DNA of 64,000 nt from Paenibacillus spongiae (GTDB lineage Bacteria; Bacillota; Bacilli; Paenibacillales; Paenibacillaceae): NCBI RefSeq assembly GCF_024734895.1, contig NZ_CP091430.1, positions 850,501 through 914,500 on the forward strand, given 5' to 3'. The position numbers and the translations under genes are program-made. The notes under the pieces are model-generated. The model was not told the DNA's origin. It did no database searches and saw only the letters and a list, made by a program, of their open reading frames with translations. Shown piece by piece: positions 27,671 to 36,800 of this stretch (within the stretch, counting starts at the first letter, position 1; each line of letters opens with the position of its first letter).

Positions 27671-27836
27671 ATGGCTTATCACCTCTCGAAAATAGACCCA
27701 TGCTAATGGGTATTACGCCAATATATCACCTTTAAAAATACGGTGTCAAAAATTTTTTAATAAAATCACCCTTCAATGCAACTCCTCCCATGAGAAAGTA
27801 ACATTTAAGACGTATTATTGAGACTAATAGTTGAGT

Positions 27837-27864
27837 TAAACTGCCCGTTAGCTCAACCGACGAG
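27837..27864. repeat. 28-bp repeat, copy 1 (covers the 3' end of the next gene)
   Basis: It begins TAAACTGCCCGTTAGCTCAA and differs from copy 2 (28614-28641) at a single base (C versus T). The copy includes the last codons and stop of the gene at 27848-28534. The two copies flank that gene as direct repeats. Confidence 0.8.
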
Positions 27865-28534
27865 AATCCACCGATTCCTTCATATGCCACGGGTGAGGAA
27901 CCAGTCTATTTAGGCAATCGACTGATGCGCCCCGTACTGTGACCCCCAAACCATCAGAAGTGGTCACGATCAGTTCGTTCCATCGTGCTCGCCGTATCTC
28001 TTGCATGTAGGCATATCCGTCAAGGATAGGCTGAAATCCGAATCGCTGTATAGCGTTGTCACGCACCTCGTTCTTCTGCCGTTGCCACTTTTTCTTGTCG
28101 AAATACTCGTTCTCTTCCTCGTCGTCTCCTTCCTGCTCTTTCAAATAGGCGAGGTAGTGTTCCTTGGATTCAAAATCGTTCAGCAGAAGCCCTTCATGAG
28201 CAGAAAAATGAAGTGCAAAAAAATCTCTGATATTTTTGGCGACTATTTTCGCGCAATTTCCAAAATCCATAGGATCGACGCGAATAATAGGCGCCAAACT
28301 TAAATCAGTCACGGAACCGAAATCGGTCAAGAAGGAAAAATGAATGCCATCCATACCTGTACCCGCGAACATGATCGTGTCAGCTGGAGAACTTCTGTAC
28401 CCGCCGTTGTCATTTAGATCGAATTGCAGAAAATAGCCCGTCGGCGTCTCCAAGTAAGGAACTTTCTGCTTGATCTCCTTCTCCCATGCCATGATCTCTT
28501 CCAGCAAGAGCGGTGTTTCGTTGGAATGCACCAT
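27848..28534 (-). CDS. Hypothetical protein, possibly SMI1/KNR4-like
   Basis: A 228-residue soluble acidic protein with a good GGAGAAT site before its ATG. I see no catalytic motif. The segment FLQFDLNDNGGYRSSPADTIMFAGTGMDGIHFSFLTDFG followed by PIIRVDPMDF vaguely recalls SMI1/KNR4-type proteins, which often act as immunity proteins to contact-dependent toxins. Residues ~125-150 are very acidic, then basic. It lies between two direct 28-bp repeats, which suggests insertion or duplication. The family call is weak. Confidence 0.55.
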   Translation of the reverse strand: MVHSNETPLLLEEIMAWEKEIKQKVPYLETPTGYFLQFDLNDNGGYRSSPADTIMFAGTGMDGIHFSFLTDFGSVTDLSLAPIIRVDPMDFGNCAKIVAKNIRDFFALHFSAHEGLLLNDFESKEHYLAYLKEQEGDDEEENEYFDKKKWQRQKNEVRDNAIQRFGFQPILDGYAYMQEIRRARWNELIVTTSDGLGVTVRGASVDCLNRLVPHPWHMKESVDSRRLS

Positions 28535-28613
28535 TATGCTCTATTCTCCTTCAAACAGTATTGTAAAAATCGATCCCTCAATGAGACCCCTGCCGTCGGA
28601 ACGTATACCGTAG

Positions 28614-28641
28614 TAAACTGCCCGTTAGCTCAATCGACGAG
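28614..28641. repeat. 28-bp repeat, copy 2
   Basis: It matches copy 1 (27837-27864) at 27 of 28 positions in the same orientation. Here it is intergenic, upstream of the gene whose 3' end the other copy covers. Confidence 0.8.
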
Positions 28642-28652
28642 GGAGACGTGAA

Positions 28653-28676
28653 AAGGATCCGCCGCGGCGGATCCTT
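28653..28676. terminator. 24-bp perfect palindrome, possible bidirectional terminator
   Basis: AAGGATCCGCCG and its complement meet without a loop (28653-28676), with AAAA on one side and TGTGCTGTTTT on the other. It could stop transcription from either direction. Confidence 0.45.
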
Positions 28677-28726
28677 GTGCTGTTTTATTGAACTATCGAT
28701 GTTGTTATTTTTGAATATCGCATTGA

Positions 28727-28930
28727 TCATTGAATTTTGGACAAGAACATGGTGAGAAATACAGCATAAGCATTTGCTATTGCCAGTAGAATCAGTGGCT
28801 GGTAAGCATCAAGCATATTCAACGAGCGGCGCCATCAGTGTGGCAAGCACAATCCAATACAACTACTTATTCCAATTGAAATAATATTTCGCAAATCCAT
28901 ACGCGGTTAACGGACCCTTCAGCAATCGAC
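28727..28930 (-). pseudogene. Decayed membrane protein, CBO0543-family-like
   Basis: Read on the minus strand, the pieces LLKGPLTAYGFAKYYFNWNK, YWIVLATLMAPLVEYA and LDAYQPLILLAIANAYAVFL follow one another. A TAG interrupts the first pair and a frameshift lies between the second pair, after which the frame ends at TGA (28727-28729). The pattern matches the C-terminal half of CBO0543-type membrane proteins of spore formers. The 5' half is absent. It is non-functional as read. Confidence 0.55.
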
Positions 28931-29061
28931 AAGAATCGGACGGTACAAGGCGGACATCATCTCAATCATGCAGGAGTGTTCTTTTAAACGAATATATTGG
29001 CGAATTATGTTACCTCTAATAAAAATAGGCCTAAATTTCTTGAATTAAAACCGGGTATATA

Positions 29062-29122
29062 GTTACAAAAGAGAAAGGATATGCTACAATCTGATCAAAT
29101 GTAAATGTTCTTTATAAAGAAC
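29062..29122 (+). promoter_or_regulatory. Lasso cluster promoter with a 16-bp palindromic operator candidate
   Basis: GTTACA (29062-29067), a 17-base spacer and TACAAT (29085-29090) form a promoter. The perfect palindrome GTTCTTTATAAAGAAC (29107-29122) would cover about +10 to +25, a position suited to a repressor. No dedicated regulator gene is adjacent. Confidence 0.55.
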
Positions 29123-29153
29123 GGTTAATCATTAGATAAAGCGGGGCGAAAAG

Positions 29154-31091
29154 TTGAGTGCAATTGCCGGTATCCTTGAACTGAGCCATGAATATTCATC
29201 CGGGGAAACGATGATGCATATGATGAAGGCTCTGCAGAAATATCCAGCGGATGATGCGAATATTTGGCGCCGTGATGGCCTGTCCATGGGCTGTCATGCA
29301 CAATGGATAACGCCGGAATCCATTAACGAGGAGCTTCCCCGCTACGATGCAACAAGAGAGCTTGCCATTACGGCCGATGCCATAATCGACAACAGGAAGC
29401 AGTTATGCGATCAGTTGGACATTGATTATAGCGCAAGGAAAACCATTACGGACTCTGAACTCATTCTCGCGGCCTACATGAAGTGGGGGAGGCGTGCCCC
29501 GAAGTATTTAATAGGCGATTATGCCTTCGTGATCTGGGATGAACGCCGTCATCAGCTCTTTGGTGCACGCGACTTGTTGGGCAGGCGAACGTTGTATTAT
29601 CATCATGGGCCGGCCAGGTTCGCTTTCTGTACGGTTATTAATCCTCTGTTTGAAGTGCCCGGCATCCATAAAAAGATAAATGAATCATGGTTTGCCGAAT
29701 TTTTGGCCATTCCCATGATGATGGACACGATCGATGTTCACTCCACGGCATATGGCGAAATTATGCAGCTGCCGCCCGCCCATTCTTTTACCGTGGCCAA
29801 AGGGACCGTCACGATTGAGCAATACGACGAATTGGCAGCATCGTCCCCTAAGCTGAAGCTGAAGACCAATGGCGATTATGAGGATGCCTTTCGAGAGGTC
29901 TTTCAGGAGGCTGTTCGCTCGAAGCTGCGAACCCATCGCCAAGTCGGCGTAAGATTAAGCGGCGGGCTGGATTCAGGGGCCGTTGCATGTTTTGCTGCGA
30001 AACCGCTTTCACAGGAAGGTAAGGTGCTGCACGCCTATAGCTATGTCCCCTCAGCGGCCTTTGAGGATTGGACGCCGAGAAGGCTCATCGCGGATGAAAC
30101 GCCCTACATCCAGGCATCGGCCCGCTACATTGGCAATATTGAGGAGAATTATTTGGATTTCGAAGGCCGCAATGCGATCCGCGAGATGGACACCGTGCTG
30201 GAGCTGATGGAGGGGCCTTACAAGTTTTTTGAAAATTCCTTTTGGTTGACGGGCATGCTGGAGCGGGCCCAAGAGCAGAACGTCGGCGTTATGCTGAACG
30301 GGAGCCGAGGCAACTATACCATCTCCTGGGGAGATCCGATTGATCATTACGCGCGGCTATTGCGTACGCTTCGTTGGACGAATTTCTATCAAGAGATCAA
30401 ACATTATGCGCGGGTGATGCGAACGGGCAGATCGGTCGTGATCCCGATTATTGCCAAGCAAGCGTATGCCTATTGGATGAGATCGGCACTTGCCAAGCGG
30501 AAGTCCGCTATCCCGCTGGTTATCCATCCCGACTTTGCTGCTAGGACGAAGGTGATCGAGAAGCTGATGCCTCATCATGTCGGACTCGCGGACTACGCTC
30601 CGGATGAGGTCACCGCAAGAAACAATCAATTTCAACGTTTATCGGTATCCAACCATATCGGCACGTCAAACACAAAGCTATCCTTGCCTTATGCCGTAAG
30701 CGAGCGCGATCCGACCAGCGATCCAAGAGTCGTGCGATTCTGCTTATCCTTGCCGGACGAGCAATATATCCAGCATGGAATCGACCGCTCCCTTATCCGA
30801 AGATCGACGGAAGGCTGCTTGCCCGATATGGTGAGGATGAATATCCGTGCAAGGGGCGTACAGGGTGCGGATTGGATCTATCGGATGCTGCCGGATTGGG
30901 GAGCGTTCCGGTACCAAATGGAGAAGCTTTGCCGCGACTCTGCCGCCGCGCATTACTTGAACGTTCCTCAAATCAAGCAATCGCTTGAAAAGCTCGGAAC
31001 GGAGCCGAAGCTGGAATATGCTTTTGATCATGATGCCCGATTATTGATGCGCAGCTTGATCGCCTATCGCTTTATACAGCAATGCTCTTAA
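29154..31091 (+). CDS. Lasso peptide macrolactam synthetase (asparagine synthase-like, C protein)
   Basis: A 645-residue asparagine-synthase homologue. It starts MSAIAGILEL (TTG codon), so the N-terminal catalytic Cys of a working glutaminase is absent, as in lasso cyclases. The ATP pyrophosphatase motif LSGGLDSG lies near residue 265. In the family it adenylates the side chain of an Asp or Glu in the core peptide and closes the ring on the N-terminal amine. The precursor follows after 30 bases, in the same orientation, which fixes the assignment. The gene order C-A-D is unusual for paeninodin-type clusters. Confidence 0.85.
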   Translation: MSAIAGILELSHEYSSGETMMHMMKALQKYPADDANIWRRDGLSMGCHAQWITPESINEELPRYDATRELAITADAIIDNRKQLCDQLDIDYSARKTITDSELILAAYMKWGRRAPKYLIGDYAFVIWDERRHQLFGARDLLGRRTLYYHHGPARFAFCTVINPLFEVPGIHKKINESWFAEFLAIPMMMDTIDVHSTAYGEIMQLPPAHSFTVAKGTVTIEQYDELAASSPKLKLKTNGDYEDAFREVFQEAVRSKLRTHRQVGVRLSGGLDSGAVACFAAKPLSQEGKVLHAYSYVPSAAFEDWTPRRLIADETPYIQASARYIGNIEENYLDFEGRNAIREMDTVLELMEGPYKFFENSFWLTGMLERAQEQNVGVMLNGSRGNYTISWGDPIDHYARLLRTLRWTNFYQEIKHYARVMRTGRSVVIPIIAKQAYAYWMRSALAKRKSAIPLVIHPDFAARTKVIEKLMPHHVGLADYAPDEVTARNNQFQRLSVSNHIGTSNTKLSLPYAVSERDPTSDPRVVRFCLSLPDEQYIQHGIDRSLIRRSTEGCLPDMVRMNIRARGVQGADWIYRMLPDWGAFRYQMEKLCRDSAAAHYLNVPQIKQSLEKLGTEPKLEYAFDHDARLLMRSLIAYRFIQQCS

Positions 31092-31121
31092 ACCGATGTC
31101 TGCGAAAGGAGGTGATCCTAC

Positions 31122-31277
31122 ATGACAAAGCTCACGAAATTGGCTTGGCATAAGCCAACGTTGGAAGTGCTGTCGGTCACGATGACGATGGGCGGGCCGC
31201 ATTGGTGCAATCCCGACGCGAACAATGACGGGCATAATAACGCCATCAAGTGTGAAGCTATTCTAGATCCATCTTAA
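31122..31277 (+). CDS. Lasso peptide precursor, paeninodin-type, two cysteines in the core
   Basis: A 51-residue peptide behind an almost ideal AAAGGAGGTGATCC site. The leader (1-23) holds WHKPTLEVLSV, the YxxPxL recognition element with Trp in place of Tyr, and ends in TM, with the Thr at -2 required by the family. The core (24-51) starts GGPHWCNPD: Gly1 and Asp9 allow a nine-residue macrolactam. Cys6 in the ring and Cys21 in the tail could form a ring-to-tail disulfide. The core ends in Ser28, the residue that is phosphorylated in paeninodin. At 28 residues the core is long for a lasso peptide. The assignment rests on leader motif, core pattern and the adjacent cyclase. Confidence 0.82.
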   Translation: MTKLTKLAWHKPTLEVLSVTMTMGGPHWCNPDANNDGHNNAIKCEAILDPS

Positions 31278-31307
31278 GTTGTATTCCCTTCAGCGAGTAG
31301 AAAGCGA

Positions 31308-31342
31308 AGCCCGTATACTTGTTCCAAGTATAAGGGCTTTTT
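31308..31342 (+). terminator. Terminator/attenuator between lasso precursor and exporter
   Basis: AGCCCGTATACTTG / CAAGTATAAGGGCT (31308-31321 and 31325-31338) form a 14-position stem with one mismatch and a TTC loop, followed by TTTTT. In lasso clusters such a hairpin raises precursor mRNA over downstream genes. Confidence 0.8.
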
Positions 31343-31408
31343 CAAAATATAATAAAAGTATAAGTTTCTACGCGATACTTTACTTATCTTTCTAAGGGAA
31401 GAAACTAA

Positions 31409-31573
31409 CATCGCCACCAAGGACGGCGCGAGCCGTTTCTTCTTGCGGATGGAGGCATAACGGCCGCAGCCGCTTTTCTTGAACGCGGTTATCCGGAGCA
31501 GGCTGCAGCATGGAGTCATTTGCGGCGCTCATTATGGAAGCGATCCAAAAAGGAGTCTAGCATCAATGGCTAA
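31409..31573 (+). pseudogene. Start-less coding fragment coupled to the exporter start
   Basis: A 54-codon open frame with no start codon, just after an in-frame TAA, containing PFLLADGGITAAAAFLERGY and AWSHLRRSLWKRSKKE. Its stop overlaps the exporter ATG by 8 bases, as the end of a real upstream gene would. It is plausibly the 3' end of a deleted lasso biosynthesis gene; I cannot identify the family. Confidence 0.35.
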
Positions 31574-33359
31574 TTTGTTGATTTATATAAGAAAATTACA
31601 TCGTTACGCAGGCCTGAAGCTGTATGTTCCGCTAGTCGGCATCATGATCATTAGCATGATTGAAGGCACCGGCTTTTTCCTGCTGGCCGCCATGCTCGGT
31701 CTGATCGGCCTCTTTGATGCCTCATCGGGAGCCATCCCATTTATTTCGACGATACTTGAACCGTTACGAAAATTTCCTGCCGAGCATGCTTTTGTAATTA
31801 CATTGGTTATCTTCCTTGTGATGTGGACCGGGCAAGCTCTGCTATATAGATATTTTACGGTCATGAATGATCGGATAAGCCACGGATTCGTGAAGTATTT
31901 GAGATTGGAGATTTATGAATCCATTATGCGCGCCAATTGGTCCTTCTTTCTTAAAAAAAGAAGATCCGATCTCATCCATACGATGACCTCCGAGCTTCAT
32001 CGCGTGAATTACGGGGTGTATGTTTTTCTTGGCTTGCTTCTGATGGGGCTGTTCACAATCGTTCAAATTGTTATTGCGTTATGGCTGTCGGTTGAACTGA
32101 CCGTAACCATATTGCTCTGCGGTATTGCGCTTGCCCTGTATTCCCGCAAATTCTTGAAACAATCGCGTGCTTACGGCGATCAAGCTACGGCATTGACGCA
32201 AGCCTATATGGCGGGGATGACCGACCATTTCAACGGCATCAAAGAAATCAAGAGCAATTTGATGGAACAGCAGCATGTAAGCTGGTTTCGCATGCTGTGC
32301 GAGAAGATGGAGCGCAACTCCGTTCAATTTAGCAGATTGCAGAATCGTTCAACACTTTACCACAAAATCGTATCCGGATTTTTAATTTCATTGTTTATGT
32401 TTATATCTGTCGTGTTCTATCAAGTACCGGCCGAAAAGCTGGTTTTTATCATTGTGATCTTCTCCCGCCTGTGGCCGAGGTTTGCTTCCATTCAGAACCG
32501 TTGGGAGCAGCTTGCGCAATCGCTTCCGGCCTTCAACAGCTTAATCGAACTGGAGAAAGACTATAAGGCGGCTAAAGTAGCGGAAATCCAGCTTGCCTCC
32601 CAGACAGAAAACATCTGCGTAGAGCGGGCTATTGAATATCAGAACGTCTATTATCGTTATGATGCCAATCAGAAAGACTATGCGCTGCAGGATATTAGCT
32701 TAAGAATGCCGGCCAACAGCATGACGGCTATCGTAGGGAAATCAGGCGCGGGCAAAAGCACGCTAGTCGACCTGTTGATCGGACTGATCGAACCGGAGAA
32801 GGGACAAGTGTTGATTGACGGCATGCCGCTGGACGCAGAGTTGGCGATGCGATTAAGGGGCTCCGTCGGTTATGTGCCTCAGGATCCCTTCTTATTCCAC
32901 TCCACGATTAGAGAAAATTTTTATGCGGCTGCCCCTCATGCAACGGATGAGGAAATGTGGGAGGCGCTCCGATTCGCGGCCTCTGACGAATTGATCCGGC
33001 AGCTGCACCATGGGCTGGATACGGTGATTGGCGAACGCGGCATACGCTTGTCGGGCGGAGAGCGTCAACGAATCGTATTGGCAAGAGCGATCCTGCGGAA
33101 GCCGGCTATTCTTATTCTGGACGAAGCCACAAGCGCGCTTGATAGCGAGAATGAAGCGATCATTCAAGAATCGATCGAGCGAATGAGAGGAAGCATGACG
33201 ATTATTGTCATCGCTCATCGATTGTCCACGCTTCGCCATGCTGATCAGGTTATCGTCCTGGATAAGGGCAGACTCGTCCAGCAGGGAGGCTATAAGCAGT
33301 TATCCACGGAGATGGGCGGGTTGTTCGGTCAGCTGCTGGAAATCCAGGAGGCAAAATAA
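31566..33359 (+). CDS. ABC exporter of the lasso cluster (D protein)
   Basis: A 597-residue fused exporter. Six helices occupy residues ~20-300. The ATPase has Walker A GKSGAGKST near 391, signature LSGGERQRI, Walker B ILILDEATSALDSEN and an H-loop in IAHRLSTL. ATG 31566 has AAAAAGGAG upstream; the frame extends to 31479. In lasso clusters this protein exports the mature peptide and gives self-immunity. It is the last intact gene of the cluster. Confidence 0.88.
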   Translation: MANLLIYIRKLHRYAGLKLYVPLVGIMIISMIEGTGFFLLAAMLGLIGLFDASSGAIPFISTILEPLRKFPAEHAFVITLVIFLVMWTGQALLYRYFTVMNDRISHGFVKYLRLEIYESIMRANWSFFLKKRRSDLIHTMTSELHRVNYGVYVFLGLLLMGLFTIVQIVIALWLSVELTVTILLCGIALALYSRKFLKQSRAYGDQATALTQAYMAGMTDHFNGIKEIKSNLMEQQHVSWFRMLCEKMERNSVQFSRLQNRSTLYHKIVSGFLISLFMFISVVFYQVPAEKLVFIIVIFSRLWPRFASIQNRWEQLAQSLPAFNSLIELEKDYKAAKVAEIQLASQTENICVERAIEYQNVYYRYDANQKDYALQDISLRMPANSMTAIVGKSGAGKSTLVDLLIGLIEPEKGQVLIDGMPLDAELAMRLRGSVGYVPQDPFLFHSTIRENFYAAAPHATDEEMWEALRFAASDELIRQLHHGLDTVIGERGIRLSGGERQRIVLARAILRKPAILILDEATSALDSENEAIIQESIERMRGSMTIIVIAHRLSTLRHADQVIVLDKGRLVQQGGYKQLSTEMGGLFGQLLEIQEAK

Positions 33360-33398
33360 GGCATCGCGCGGTTTAGCCTCCTGCACGGAGCGCCGCGA

Positions 33399-33524
33399 GT
33401 GCCGATAGAACTTGAGCAAGAGCCGATTCGGCTTCTTTCCTTGAGCGAAACCAGCTATAACCCGCTGGCGTCGCCTATTGGCAACAGGGAGCCTGCCCAT
33501 TTCAAGCGTGTAAGCTTAGGCTAA
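33399..33524 (+). other. Short open frame after the exporter, possible remnant
   Basis: The frame is open directly from the exporter's stop codon to 33524. A GTG at 33399 with GGAG upstream could start a 41-residue peptide beginning MPIELEQEPIRLLSLSETSY. It has protein-like composition but no recognised family, and may be the tail of a decayed gene. Confidence 0.25.
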
Positions 33525-33711
33525 CCCCGACCATAAGTACAGCCTGTAAGAACATGTATCCCAATACAACTGCCCACACTGCCCACGTCTGTCCAAGATA
33601 TCGGGGCAGTCTTCAACTCCTGGACGACAAGTACCTCAACAAAAAGTTAAAAGAGAATGGATAACGCCGTATCAAGAGTGGCAAAGTCAGCGTGCACCAC
33701 GCATGATGTGA

Positions 33712-33757
33712 AAACAGCCGCCGCCGAAGTTTCGGCGGCGGCTGTTTCTTTTCTTTT
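33712..33757. terminator. Strong terminator between convergent units
   Basis: AAACAGCCGCCGCCGAA and its complement (33712-33728, 33731-33747) form a 17-pair stem, followed by CTTTTCTTTTT on the + strand, with an A run at 33711-33714 that gives T on the minus strand. It lies between the exporter and the convergent 1183-residue gene. I see no gene in 33525-33711. Confidence 0.75.
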
Positions 33758-33844
33758 TGCTGCAATGCATTGTGGGCGGCGGAGGAGCTTTGCGAGAATG
33801 AGCGTTGTTCAGGTCGAACCGGTCCCCGTCTGCCATCTGATGCA

Positions 33845-36800
33845 TTAATTGTTGTTGCGGACATTTTTGACCGAGATGGTCAAGACCCCTGCATCGTCGT
33901 CGTCTTCGTCCGTATTCGTAATCGTGAGCGTAGCTCCGGAGGTCTGGCCGACGCCCGCCTGGAACGTGAGGCCGCCCTGGCCGTCGAGGTCGTCGTTATC
34001 CTCGCTCGTACCCTCGTACAGCGTGCCCTGTACCTGGACATCGATGGTGTTGTTGACGAGCAGCCTCACCGTTATCGCGTACTCTACCCGCATCTCGCCG
34101 CCCCATTTGTACGTGCGGTGGGCGGAATTCACCAGTTTATCCGGACCCAATTCGAGCTCGAAATATTCGGGGCCGGGATCCAGAATCTGATCGGAGCCGA
34201 TATTTTCTTCATCGCGGCCCCAGAAGTCGATGAAGATTTGGGCCAGCCGGTAGCGGTCCGAAGGCGGCTGCAGATGGATGTCCGCTACGAGATCGGCGGC
34301 GTTCAGATTGATGTTGACCTGAGCCGAGTACAGGACGCCGTCAATAACCTTCGAGCCTTTGAGCTGGTAGCTTCCAAGCGGCACGTCGTGAAGCGAGTAG
34401 CTGCCGTCGGCCCCCGAGAACGCCGTCTTGCCGTCATAGGCCTGAACCATGGCGCCGGCGACCGGGCCGGCTTCGCCGTATACTTTGCCGCGAACGGTTC
34501 CGCGGCTCAGCACCTTCTTCCACCTGCTGACCGTGTAGCTTTCCACGCGCGGTTCGCGGTAGATCGCAGGCTCAGCGAAGCCGTATAGCCCGCCAAGTGA
34601 AGGACCGTCCCACCACAGCATGTTGTCTGGCGATACGGCGTCGGCATCCGTCACATTTTCCCACTCCTCGCTGTCTTTCCCGTCCGCATCGTCATTGGCG
34701 AAAGCATTGAGGAACTGATTGGCGACGTCATCCGCGCCGTCGGTAAGGATTTCGCCGAACCAGCCCGCTTTCTCGTAAGCTTGATTGTAGATCGTATCGT
34801 ACAGCCAATACGCGGCGTCCAGACGCTCTTGCGCAGAATAGTTATACAGCCCGTCAGGCGTCGTCGGCCGAACGGTAGCCCCTTGAGCGACATCGCTTGG
34901 CTCGAGATCTGTAGGCGTTACCAGCGCTTGGCCGGTTTCGAGATGGGCGCCGCGCGCCTTGGCGTGCATCCAAATATACGAAGAGCATACCGAGGCTCTG
35001 GTGCCGGCCGCCCAGCCGGCTTCAGGACCTTCCGGCTCGCCGAGACCGATGGTCGGATCGGTGTAGCAGTACCAGCGATAGTGATACTTCGGCTTGACAC
35101 CCGGCCGCCCGGCATTGTTTCGCGCGTCTGTTGCAATGGCGTGCAGCGCCGTTCGAACCGCCGGCGTTTCCTGCATCGGATCGGGCTTTACGACTAGCGG
35201 CGGAATCATCGTGAACTGGTCGTTATGGGTCACGCCGACGGCATGCGGTCCGAACGCGGAGACGGAATAGGTCTTGTCGTACTCCGGATCCGGGAAGGCT
35301 TCCCCTTCGATCGAGTGCTGTACGGTCTGCGTGATCGCCCCCGGCCAGATATACTTCAGCACGTTCGGCTCGAAGCCGTCGGACCCGTCGGCGAGCACCC
35401 CGATCAGATGGTCCATCAGACGCTTTTGGCTGCCGGTGCTATGAGTGATTTCGTCGTAGTTGCGCGTCATGATCCCGGAATGGCTGTACCACTGCGCGGG
35501 TTTCACGTTCAGCATCAGACCGCCGATGATGCCATCGCCGCCAGGGGATAGAATGCAGTCTCCCTTGCGCGCGTTCATCCACCGGGCCGGCATAAGGACA
35601 TCTTTGACTTCGTCGGTGAGCTGACATACCAGCTGCCCGGCATCGGCTGTGGCAAGATCCTCTTCGGAGAGGTTATCGGGATCGCATACTTGCCCTTCGG
35701 CGATAAAGCCCGGCAGCGGCGGGCCGTTGAGCGGGCGGATAATGCCTCCGAGGCCGCCGAGGTTTCCGAGGTCAAGCGTCGGCAGCTTCGGGGTAAACTT
35801 GGGAAGATTGATATTCAACGTTTCGCGTTGGATTTCTTGCGACAGGAACCGCGCGGCCGGAGCGGCCATGCTGCGCGCTTCGATCATTTTGTCGACCGGC
35901 GCGTATACCGCGGATAACGCCCGCATGCCTTGGTCGCGCGCGAGCGCCTTCGTGTTCGCGCCGCTGTTCAAGGCTCCAAGGGAGACGGCCAAGGTGCCGG
36001 TCTTCGCGTCAAGCACGGTTGCGGGAAGAACCGGATTGACGACGGGGTTGACGACTTCCGCGAGCACATTCTCAACCAGCTCCCAGGGCCAAGGCTTGCG
36101 GTATTTGGGCGGAAGCTCGGGCAGCTGGAGAGACTTCGGCTTCATGCTCCATTCCGCTACCGGAACGTCGAAGACGGCGCTGCACCTTACCGGCGAAGCC
36201 CCTACCGTACCTGCGTACAGCACCGTGAAGCTCTTGACGTCGAAACGCAGCTGCCCGGCTTCCGGCGTGCCGGTTACGAACGGGACGTTGACACCGACCA
36301 TGGACGACGAGCGCGGAGCGATCGTAATCGGCTGCTTGAGATTGACGTACGGCCGCGGCATCGTAACGGCGTCGCCGTCATCCACCATCGGCGTGATCGA
36401 TACGCGATCCAGGACAATCGGCGTATCCTCCACGTTGTAGACCGTGAACATACCGGTCAGCATATTATAGCGCTTATGCGCGAACAGGTCGGCCGTCACA
36501 TGAGGCACGACCGTGCCCGCAGCTTTGCAAATCGCATAGGCCGAGTGAATGGTCAGCGTCCGCTTGACGGTGATGCCCGCATGCTTGACATTGCAGGAAA
36601 CGACGAATTGGCCGACGCCCGCCGCGTGATCGATCGTTGCGAAATAGTCGTGGCTGACGACCGGCGTACGCGTCGTAGCCTTAGCGCCATCGCCGAAATC
36701 CCACTCGAATTCCATCCGCGGCGCTCTGACGGCCTCCCCGAAGATGGTGTCTAGCGAGATGTTCGTCAAATCGTAGACTGCGCTGACCGCAAGCCGCTTG

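Noticed and set aside
31194-31277. EF-hand or dockerin-like pattern DANNDG in the lasso core
   Set aside because: Asp9 of this run is needed for the ring and the position-12 acidic residue of an EF loop is missing. The Asn/Asp run is better seen as part of the lasso core.
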